Shown here one piece after another: positions 53,301 through 64,000 of a stretch of 64,000 bases of DNA. A program made the position numbers and the translations under genes. The notes beneath the pieces are model-generated. The model did not search any database and was not told the origin of the DNA. It was given only the letters and a program-made list of their open reading frames with translations. Source of the stretch: Cyanoderma ruficeps (taxonomy: Eukaryota; Chordata; Aves; Passeriformes; Timaliidae); the NCBI GenBank assembly GCA_008694505.1, contig VZDJ01000116.1:24643666-24707665 (forward strand), read 5' to 3'. How positions within the stretch are numbered: the first letter of the stretch is position 1; every line of letters begins with the position of its first letter.

Positions 53301-56049
53301 TTGAATCCACTGGAATAACACCTGCCAGAGTAAGTCCACACCTGGTTCACACCTGCCATGATTACCAATACCTGAAGTTTATAAGCTTCAAAAAGACCCT
53401 TGTTTATCCCAGATGAAATCCAGGATGATTGCAGTCAACTGATCCTAAAGGCCCACACTGTGAGCTGAACTAAGTGCCCCCTGGATACCTGGTGCAAGGC
53501 ATCACACAACAAAACCAGAACAAACCCACAAAATTCTTTGTTTTTTCTCTGCTGGAGCTGGGTTGATGACAGGAGTCAAATTCAAGGGGTTGTTTTTTAT
53601 TCCATAGTTCTACAGAATACTCCTTTCACTAGGGTTGTCACAGTGTACATGAGAAACATTTTTCAGTCACTCAAAACATGCCCTTTGTAGTTCTTGGGGG
53701 TTTTGTTTGGTTTTCTTAATTGCTAGAAAGTAAATAATCATGTCAGGGACAATTAAAAGGGATGAGTCTGGCTGATCACATTTCTATCCAATGACAGGAG
53801 TCAAAAACTTCTTCAATGCATTAATCTGTAAACATTTCCCCAACAACTGCAGGAAGGAGCTGCAGCTGAAGAAGAGTTGGGTACTTACTTGGTTAGACCA
53901 CCCACCCCATCATTTGTACCAAAGACCATCTTAAACCAGGTATCAACAACTGCCAACCATTAGTCAGCATGCTGAATTTAAATATTTCAACTTCTCAAAT
54001 AAAGAAATGAAATTAATCTAAAAATATTTTAATGTAGCGAGCTTGGCTATAGAACCAGTGCAACATAAAGAGGACACCCATTGTAGAACCAACTTTACTG
54101 CTTAACAGAGTAAGCTACAGATGCAACAGATTCACCACAAGTTATTTGGTTAAATTAAATACTGAAGTTAGGATCATGCTGTTGGTAATTGTGGTTTTAC
54201 AGTACCAATGCTCAAGTTGGCTGAGTTAGTTTGACTGTAAGTAAAATGCAAGTTTACAGAGAAACAAAATAATTTAGTATAGTATCCTGTATTCTGTTCC
54301 ATGCTCAGTCACAATGATAATGTCTTCAACAGATCAACAACATTTCAGCATTATGTAAATAATGCCAAAACATACAGGAATTGTAATGCCAAATTTACAA
54401 CATAATACAGTGCTAACAAACAGATTCCTCAGGCATGGGGGCCAGTGGTGACAATGCTAAACGGGACTAGAAGCATCCAAGCCCTACTCAGTGCACACAC
54501 AGTGGACCACACTGACAGGAATGCTTTACCTTTGGATGGAATTGTCACTCTGGGAGTTTGTGTCCCAAATGCAATGGAAAACAAATGTTAAACCCTTGCC
54601 TCAGAGATGAAGCAAAAGTACTACATGTTATTTACAAACCTGAATCAGTAAAACCACTTTAAGAACAGAGAAAAACTGTGATCACTTGACAAAGATGACA
54701 GAGCTTGGTTACTGTACTGTGTGAACCAGTTTGGTAATGAAGTTGTAAACAAACTTTAACCAAATTAGGTTAATGCATCTATTCTTAACTCAAGAATATT
54801 GCCATTTCAGCAGACAGTGATTTTTAAAGCTAAGGACACTATCAGAGGTTTTATTTTTGCTTAAAGCCAAAATTTTAAAAACCTGGAAGCTGGCAAATTA
54901 TTTTTTTTCCTTATTAGCCTTCATTAACTTCTCCACAGCACAACAAAATTTTCAAACCCCCTGATTCTATCTTAATTCTGCTCCAACTGAAGTAGCTGGT
55001 AGCAAAGTTGAAGCAGACACTACCAACATCTGAAAATCCCTTCTCAGAGTGGTGTGGTTTCCACCACTGGGGAATCAGACTGCTGGCATTGTTCTGCACT
55101 GAACACAAAGCACTGAAGCATTAGGTCTTAATTTGAAAAGAAACTCTTCCTTACAATTAAACAGGCTTTGAAAATATGCAAAGGAAGACAGAGGGAGATC
55201 ATATTTGAATCTGTCAATCCCAGCAATGTCAAAGTCATTCTTCCTCCCCCACCCTCCAACCAAACCACATTGCCAAAGTGGCGGATGAGACAGACACTGA
55301 TGGAATTAAATCCACTGACATAAAGCCTGGATACAAAACAAAAAGAAACTTTGTCCCTGCCGCATCTATTTTTTTCTTTTTTTCTTGCATTTTGTAATGA
55401 ACCCATACAAGCATGAAAGAAGTCGTGTTGGTATTCTGTGTTGTTGTTTAAAACAGGTCTAAGAGTTGTGCCAGACAAAACTGAACAAACTTTTATTTCA
55501 CTTCAGAAAGATTTTTTTTATATTACCAACCTATTTCTCTTCATAACTAAAGGTGATAAAAAATAAATCCATAGTAATGAAAAAAAACCCCAAACCCTGT
55601 AATCAAACTGCTTTTTCAAGTATATTTCTCCCCTCATGAAAGAGCTGCATTAGCCATACTGCTGATTAAAACCCACATCACGACAAGCAGACTTAGCCCC
55701 TAGACCAGATCCCCTGGAAATGGGCTCAGCTGGATCTCCAGGACACAAGACTGGAGGCAGATGGACACATGCACAGTTTCTATCACTCCTGAAATCCCTG
55801 ATTCTGACTACATCCACTGTCACAGCCCCATCACATCCCCCCAGCAGGAGAAATGGCACAGGAGCCACTGAGTGATGTTGGACAGGTACTGTTGTTCAGC
55901 CCAGTGCAAATCTTGTGCTGATGGAGATGCACTTTGCAGAGCTACCAGACTGGAGAGTTTTGCCCACACTGCTTTTACAGAGCACAACATAAACCTCATC
56001 CTGGTGTTTTGTTCAGTCTGGAATTCTCATCTCCATCTATTGCAATTAT
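50363..56049. other. Gene-free stretch downstream of the minus-strand gene
   Basis: No exon could be supported. It lies 3' of the minus-strand gene, so parts could be extended 3' UTR if a distal polyadenylation site is used: TTTATT (AATAAA on the minus strand) occurs at 55491-55496 and 53596-53601. The part at 53,900-54,900 is AT-rich and lacks repeats, which would suit either a long UTR or intergenic sequence. Confidence 0.4.
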
Positions 56050-56110
56050 GGAATCATAGAATAGTCTGGGTTGGACGGGACAAGGATCATCCAGTCCAAC
56101 TCCTGAGGCC
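56050..56110 (-). mobile_element. CR1 3' terminus
   Basis: GGAATCATAGAATAGTCTGG, GTTGGACGGGACAAGGATCA and TCCAGTCCAACTCCTGAGG are the complement of the last ~60 bp of CR1. The octamer-bearing end is on the left. Confidence 0.85.
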
Positions 56111-56539
56111 AATGAAAAGTCAGTGAGGGGGATTCTACAAGAGCTGGTCCCTGTATTAAACACTAATACATGTTAAAAATAAACGGGGACAAACTTCCAT
56201 GTCACAATTAGCCATGGTGATAGGTTCAACTTTTCTTCTTTCCTCCTTATTTTCACTTCCCATTAATGCAAGAGAAAAGTGCAACTTTGCAGCATGTTCG
56301 TTCACATCAAGTTTTTCCTCAAGAACACATTTTGCAGTAACAAAATATGGTCTATAAAGTCGCAAAGTGCACAAGCTGAAGGCACAGAGTACAAACACAT
56401 AGGAAAAACAGATTTCGAAATACCAAGTAACAAAAAAAGAGATAAAAGAAAAACCTGGAATTCAAAACTCCCTGACAGAAGATATATTTATATGGGACCA
56501 ACTCTTGGAAGGTGACAGGTTTTAAACTAACGAACAAAT

Positions 56540-57007
56540 ACTGCAAAATAATGAAACTTTATTCTTATTATTTAAGTAGAAGCTCCAGAAAATAACTTGA
56601 AGTTTAAAATCAAATACACTGACGTGTTAACTAGTTTTAAGAACGTCTTTAATATTAAGAAAAGAGTGCAAAAAGGATTCTTCCATTCTAACGCTTTTGG
56701 AAGCTGCTGATTTCGGCTGCCCATTTCCACTTTGAAAGGATTGTTTTTCAAGGTGCATTCCTCACAAAGGTCACAGAAGAAGAACTTGTTGACAGGCCAG
56801 ACAAAGGAATCGTGTTTTTCAAAGTCATCCCAACAGTAGCAGCAACTGACATTCTAACATATAAAGAAGAAAGTCCAAAACTCTTCTTTGAGGCATAGTT
56901 CGTGTCAGAGCTTGAGTATCAGCAGTTGCCAAAGGAGGCTCCAGATACCACCTGTGCTCCTCCAGTGTCTCTTCTGGCTAGGAATAGAAGCTGATCCAGT
57001 ATATTCA
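56540..57007 (-). other. 3' untranslated region
   Basis: Begins directly after the TAG stop at 57008-57010 in the last exon and runs to a presumed cleavage site near 56540, about 20 nt past the AATAAA signal. The end point is inferred from the signal. The segment 56572-56853 is unusually poor in stops: two frames stay open there for about 75 and 94 codons. Confidence 0.65.
56558..56563 (-). promoter_or_regulatory. Polyadenylation signal AATAAA
   Basis: TTTATT on the plus strand reads AATAAA in the gene's direction, about 450 nt after the stop codon. A weaker ATTAAA lies earlier in the transcript at 56648-56653, so two alternative 3' ends are possible. Confidence 0.7.
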
Positions 57008-57048
57008 CTATCTGTAACCCCTGGAGCTTGCACAAGCTGATGAGCCAT
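57008..57048 (-). CDS. Terminal coding exon of the unnamed gene
   Basis: Preceded on the minus strand by a TATAATTTCAG acceptor. The first two bases complete the Asn codon begun in the previous exon (A|AT). The exon then encodes GSSACASSRGYR and a TAG stop. The tail is short, small-residue-rich and ends in basic and aromatic residues. An ATG at the exon start is incidental: the frame carried in from upstream does not use it. Confidence 0.87.
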
Positions 57049-57550
57049 CTGAAATTATAGAAAAAGCTGAGAAATTCTCTCATATTAAACTTCCACATTA
57101 CGTCCCTTGCAACCCTTCCCTCAAAACACGGCAGTGTCTGCAAAACAAGCACAGTGTAAACAGAAGCTGATACACCACATAAATGTCCATTCAGTCATTT
57201 CAGCCTACATAATAAGAGTTCATTATAAAACTGTGTGACTTTTATGGTGGGGAATAAAGTGAACATACTCAGCTGAAAGCACATGAGGAAACTTGGTGGT
57301 AAGAGGGCCATAAAATGAGCAGAAGTTAACAACAGTACCAGAACAGACACCATTCCCCAGTGGCTCTACATCCAAGCAGCTTGTATGATTTCTTGGCATG
57401 GTAAAGGTCACATTGCAGACAGCTGTTACATGTGGAGAGGCAGCCTCTGACACCTCCCCACCCTGAGAAGCCGCAAGTCCACCATGATCTGACTGCCCAA
57501 GCTGAGAGGGGCTGGAGCCTGCGGGGGGGCAGGGTTGGATCTGTACTTAC

Positions 57551-57594
57551 TGTAAGTTAACTCTTCTCCAGCTCTCTTGCGTGACTGGTCACCT
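57551..57594 (-). CDS. Internal exon, 44 bp, of the unnamed gene
   Basis: Flanked by a pyrimidine-rich acceptor ending TCCCACAG and a strong donor ACA|GTAAGT. Of the three frames, only one is open: GDQSRKRAGEELTY. It takes its first base from an Arg codon split with the upstream exon (AG|A) and leaves one base for the next. The RKR motif makes this the most basic part of the visible protein and a possible nuclear-localisation element. Confidence 0.9.
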
Positions 57595-57654
57595 CTGTGG
57601 GAGAAGGCAAAGAAAGGTGTTTTCATGATAACCTCAGTTGAAGATGTTCCTGCT

Positions 57655-57700
57655 CCTCTGGACCTTCAAAGGTCCCTACCAACCCCAACCCGTGATCTTT
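57655..57700 (+). mobile_element. CR1 3'-end remnant in intron
   Basis: GACCTTCAAAGGTCCCTACC followed by AACCCCAACCCGTGATC resembles the last bases of CR1 (AAGGTCCCTTCCAACCC). It lies about 60 bp upstream of the 44-bp exon in transcript direction and is antisense to the gene. Confidence 0.6.
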
Positions 57701-58195
57701 AAAACAACAGTGAAATACCTCAGCACAATCAGGAGCTTCTAGAGATTTAGAAACAAAATGCAAACATTGTAACAATACTACTACTGCAGGAATCTCGATT
57801 TAATGAAAGTATAAGCTGTATTTCATTGATTTAATTAGTCCATCCTTTTGCTACAGACAATAGGCTTGATCTTACAGGATAATCTTTTACAAAATGATGA
57901 TGAGGAAAAAATGCTCATATGCAGCTGGAGCTTAAAACATGCACAAAATTGTTTTCCTCACTTTGAACTCCTCAACCAAACTTTACATAACTATGTGAAA
58001 AAAACTCTGCATCTGTCAGTCTGAAAAAATGCTCCTGAATCTTAGAGACTCTAAACAAGTCTGAGCTGACAACATTTGCTCTTTAAGCAGAAGATTTTAG
58101 CACTTAATGGTGTTGATAAGCTGTTGTTCCTCAACCAGAAGGGCAATTACTGCTGCTGAATACACCTCACTGTGCTGTGTTCCTCATGGTTATTG

Positions 58196-58604
58196 CTTTC
58201 AATCTTACTAATTCTGTAGGTGGCTGATAACAGTTCTGCTTACAAGTGCATTTCACCGGCTCAGAAAACCAAACCTGGCATTTCAAGTACAACAGTCTAT
58301 ATCCACAAAAACAACTGGTTTGAAAAATGTTTTTCTTTAGTTACCTGAAAATGAGAGACTTGGATGTGAAGTTCTTTGGCTGGTTCTGTAAGGAGGAGAG
58401 TCTGTATGAAAGGCTGGGAAGGGTAGGGAGGGACACTGACCATTGCAAGGCAAAATGCAATTTTAAAAAACCAGTTGTTTTTGTGGACACAGATTGTTAC
58501 TGCTTGAAACGCCAGGTCTGGTTCTCTGAGCAGTGTGAAACCAGTGAAATACACTTGTAAGCAGAACTATTATCAGCCACCTACAGAATTAGTAAGACTG
58601 AAAG
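58196..58604. repeat. Long imperfect inverted repeat in an intron
   Basis: The left arm 58196-58328 and right arm 58460-58604 are reverse complements, at about 90% identity by hand alignment outside a 10-nt indel near the middle and a few ragged bases. The loop is 131 bp. For example TTACTAATTCTGTAGGTGGC at 58205 is matched by GCCACCTACAGAATTAGTAA at 58577. Transcribed with the gene, this would fold into a long, nearly continuous RNA duplex. No target-site duplication flanks it and the arms do not match CR1, so I cannot say whether it is a transposon, an inverted duplication or a functional hairpin. Confidence 0.93.
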
Positions 58605-59705
58605 TCTGACAACACCAAACTGTTCCCTTTTCTGCTTTGTTCTGTACATTACATTCTTTTGTCAGCATTATACGCCTACTCAGTTACAAAGTCTCACACT
58701 TCTATTTCTCGGGTCAAATGCATTGCTTTTCTCAGCCCAGGGTCTTAAGGTTTTATTTTTATGCTTATCTCTCAAATAATTATTTTCCTCAAGAGACAGC
58801 CTTATAAGGAAAGTGTCTGCACCACGTCATTTGCATTTGGGTCAACAGCAGAGCTCTGAAGCTCAATAATTTACCAAGCTTTGAAGAGGGAGATGACTTT
58901 TGAGGAAAACCATGGGGTATGAAATCCAGAAATACACCCAACACTTAACATACCCACATCTAGTGGATGTTCAAATTACAGGGCCAGGCTCTCAGCATTG
59001 CAAAGGTAACAGGAAAAATGAAGATTTTTTTCTCTTTGTGAAGAAATGAACCTGTTGGGAGTAGAGCACGAGGCTTCCCCAGCCTGATCTGAGATTGTCA
59101 GAGTACTGCAGAAATGGTGAAAAGTGCTGTGCCTTTACCTGGGCAGAAAAACAGAACAGCACAGAGCAACAGGCACTGCCCAGGGGGAACAATTTACAGT
59201 ATGAACATTTTCTGCTGTGCCTTTTATTGTTCGTTCCTCTCCCTTTTCCTCCTCCTCAGTTCAATACTCAGATGGGAAACGTCTATTTAAAATACACACC
59301 TTGCCTGTATAAATAACTCTGAAAGTGGAGTAAGGAGAAAACTGACATTTTCAGAAGCACCATGAATAAAAGAGAGCTTACAGAAAATAAACAGCTGAAG
59401 TAAAGGTTGAAGTTGAACAGGAGCATGATCATGCAGTGGAAGCACAAGCAAAACCCAGGGATGCAGGAAGTGCAAGCAACCTGACCAAAAAATTTCAAGC
59501 CTTACAATCATCTGATTTTTAGGTACCACCTGCAAGGCTGTTAGTGCTTCAAAAGATATTGAAAACAAGGCCATATTTCAGATACTGAATTATGAAGGTT
59601 CTTTATTAACTCTTAAGTTATTTCTTCAGTATTTGTAGGTGGATCCATTTTTAACCATTTCAGCACTGTCCTGCACAATCACTACTGAAGAGTAATAATT
59701 ATTAC

Positions 59706-59844
59706 CTAGTAAATCCATTCTGAATAAGCTCTCTTTGAAGTTTCTGGTCTTGAGCAGCATATTCCTGAAGCTCAGACTCCACAGCAGGGGGTAGAATATT
59801 TGGGATGAATTTAGAAAATAAAGCTGGTGCCATCTGTACCCATT
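59706..59844 (-). CDS. Internal exon, 139 bp, of the unnamed gene
   Basis: The acceptor CTCTTCTTACAG and donor TAG|GTAATA bracket one open frame of 45 codons plus split codons at both ends. It starts [19 protein letters not shown] and continues into a helical, acidic/Gln-rich segment ([20 protein letters not shown]) ending IQNGFT. The other two frames contain stops. The alternation of hydrophobic and charged residues suggests packed helices of a larger helical-repeat or scaffold protein, but I do not recognise a named domain. Confidence 0.92.
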
Positions 59845-61948
<2,104 letters not shown>

Positions 61949-62120
61949 TTATTCTCAAGAGTAATAAAACATCACCTTTAAATAGAACTATCCTGCTCAA
62001 ATTATGTGTAGTGAAAATGTGTAATAACTTATTTTCGTTCACTGAAAATAGCAGAGGTTCAACAAAACCAAGCATGTGATGGCTTTAAGTATCAGACACG
62101 GAACTGAAGCAAACTCATAC

Positions 62121-62175
62121 CAGGTGTGTTAAACACCTGAAGAGCCACAAATCCTTTCTTTACAGCATTTAGAAT
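62121..62175 (-). CDS. Internal exon, 55 bp, of the unnamed gene
   Basis: Acceptor TTAGTTTTTTGTGCAAG, donor CCTG|GTATGA. It starts in phase 0 and encodes ILNAVKKGFVALQVFNTP plus the first base of the next codon. The acceptor is weaker than the others (CAAG rather than CAG), but phase agreement on both sides supports it. Confidence 0.85.
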
Positions 62176-62561
62176 CTTGCACAAAAAACTAAGGATGGAT
62201 TGAAAGTCTATGCACATGTAGTGCAAAAATTGTAAATGTCAAAGAGGAAAAGTTGTTCTTTTAAACACAAGTCAATAATTGCACTTTCCTCTTGAGGAAA
62301 AAAACTGCCAATAGCACATTTACTGTTTATGTTGTGGTGTACAGGTTTTTATCCTTATTTGTATTTATATGAGCTTTGCACATACATCTGAATTATAGAA
62401 ACACACATACACACAAAAGAAAGGAATTAAGAAGGTGTAAACCAACTGCTACCTCTTGATTTTTATTTCTCTACCACGCAGTTGAGCACTCTTCTGTGCC
62501 CACCACAGGAGGAGAAATGACTCTTACAACTCTACCTAAGGGCCACATCTCTTGGGCTTAC

Positions 62562-62623
62562 ATTGGAGAAGCTCTGCTTTTTAAGCTTCAGAGAATCTCC
62601 AGTTCTGGCTTCAGCATCTGCCA
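62562..62623 (-). CDS. Internal exon, 62 bp, of the unnamed gene (most 5' one placed with confidence)
   Basis: Acceptor: a pyrimidine tract ending TTTCTGTTTAAGTATTCTAG. Donor: AAT|GTAAGC. Only one frame is open; after two bases of a split codon it reads ADAEARTGDSLKLKKQSFSN and ends in phase 0, matching the next exon. Upstream coding sequence must exist, because the exon starts inside a codon. Confidence 0.82.
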
Positions 62624-64000
62624 CTAGAATACTTAAACAGAAAGAAAAATCTTCAGTAGCATGTTTTTTCTTCTCTTTCTGAAAGTATTTAAGTGGCTCA
62701 TGTCATAGGGAAATTAAAGCAAAGTACTTCTTTGTGACCTCGAAGTAATCAAAGTTGTTAAGTTTAACTGTTATAGATGAATTTGTTTTACAAAGAGTCA
62801 TCTTAAAAGTGCTTGCTCATTTCAGCTGAAGCCTTGAGGGTGTGAGAGCCTGTGATTTGTTCTGTAATGACATATTTACAGCCCCTTTCCTAAAGATTTG
62901 TCAAACAGCCTCTTGGCAGCAGCCAAGAAAGTTGGAAATCAGAATTAAAATGGGCATAGTGCTTCATAATGTGACAGTAATGAACAATCCAAACAATGTG
63001 TGTGCATATATAAATATTTATATAATTAATTAGACTGTGGCCACCTCAGCCTAAGCATCACCAATAGATTTGCAAAGTATCCAAAGAACTGTGAATTTGC
63101 TCTTCATATGCAGACGTTAAATTACACAAAACAAATTATTTAAAACAAAAAATCTTGATTACTTTATTTCAGCTTCAGAAATTAACATTTCTTATCTTGC
63201 TTTCTGCAAATGCACACGTCACCTGCTACAATGCAGATTTAAATCACTCGCTCCTGATTTACAGTCAGTGAATACAAGCATGACAGGATTGTTTTCAACA
63301 TTATAACAAAGTAATGGCACATATTTCCTGATTCTCAATAAAAAAAAATAAAGAATATCCTGTTCAATAAGCCATACAGTATGAACTAACCCAGCTTGGC
63401 CAGAAGCTGGACATCAAGCCACAAAAAATGAATAGCATTGCTGTAGGATTTGTGTTTTCAGAACAATTTCCATAAGAGCAAACAATATTCCTCTCTGGAT
63501 AGAACCAAAAGATCTCAATGTAAATTTAAACACAAAGTTGCAAACTAAAATGCAAAGATGTAAAACTTGTTTGCACTCAAATTCATCTTTAGTTTTGCAA
63601 TGAAACAAACTTAGACATTCATTCAATCCTGTATTACGTCTTGAGAGGCTCACTCAAGAAACAGGAAAAGCTCTGCCAGACATGCTGAAATTACCTCTGT
63701 TGTTATTTTACAATGTTACAAAAGACCAACAAATTCTAAGGCTTTGACTCGTGCTTTATTATAGTAATTAGTGAGAGTCTACAATACAGAAGTTGCACAG
63801 ACTCCTTCTACCCACTCCCAGAACTGCACCTGCAGCATTTACAGAGATAGAGGAGGGAGAGGCAAAATAAAACTGAACCTCAGCTGAATGACAGAGGTAA
63901 TGACACCAGGATACCATCTGACCACCTCCACAGTGCTCATTAATTAATACCACATTCTACAGACTCAGTAACTAAAATGTGAACAAGTTAATTAACCTGT
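62624..64000. other. Upstream intron of the unnamed gene, edge of window
   Basis: Presumably intronic for the minus-strand gene. One possible 31-bp exon (63654-63684, acceptor TAATTTCAG, donor TTGA|GTGAGC) would be phase-compatible with the 62562-62623 exon, but it is too short to be sure. No repeats of note. AT-rich with A-runs near 63340. Confidence 0.45.

Noticed and set aside
57223..57453. 76-codon minus-strand frame between the last two coding exons
   Set aside because: It lies within a GT...AG intron, and the flanking exons join in frame without it.
58327..58560. 77-codon plus-strand frame in the hairpin region
   Set aside because: It spans the loop and right arm of the inverted repeat inside an intron of a minus-strand gene; no splice sites support it.

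Overview
The window looks like chromosomal DNA from a bird, probably a songbird or close relative. It carries many short, 5'-truncated fragments of CR1 retrotransposons in both orientations, plus one remnant that resembles an avian retroviral LTR. It has no Alu-like or other abundant SINEs, and it shows compact vertebrate-style exons with GT/AG introns. There are no operons, no bacterial-style genes, and no recognisable rRNA, tRNA or CRISPR. Three single N bases (960, 29599, 41748) show that this is an assembly consensus.

About 1-56.5 kb is gene-poor. I see no convincing coding exon there. It holds unique, mostly AT-rich sequence with CR1 fragments (14.96, 20.7, 24.1, 30.85, 35.2, 44.1, 50.1 and 56.05 kb), an LTR-like relic (10.8-11.2 kb), a small CpG island with an 11-bp triplication (3.5-3.8 kb), other GC- or CpG-rich blocks (21.4-21.7 and 23.4-23.8 kb), T/G- or A/C-rich tracts, a 22-bp minisatellite and a GAG run (38.4-38.9 kb). 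Several AT-rich blocks with homeodomain-like words could be conserved regulatory elements, but that needs alignment to test.

About 56.5-62.6 kb holds the 3' end of one protein-coding gene on the minus strand. Six consecutive exons (62562-62623, 62121-62175, 61711-61800, 59706-59844, 57551-57594, 57008-57048) have good splice sites and join in phase without a stop. They give the last ~142 residues of a protein ending ...SSRGYR, followed by a 3' UTR with ATTAAA and AATAAA signals. The rest of the gene lies beyond the right edge, or in the last 1.4 kb where I cannot place exons firmly. I could not name the protein; the tail is helical and charged with a basic patch (RKR) near its end.

The most unusual structure is in an intron of this gene: a near-perfect inverted repeat with arms 58196-58328 and 58460-58604. 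In the gene's own RNA it would fold into a hairpin of about 130 bp, and 9 of the 10 clear differences between the arms would be G-U wobble pairs in that transcript.
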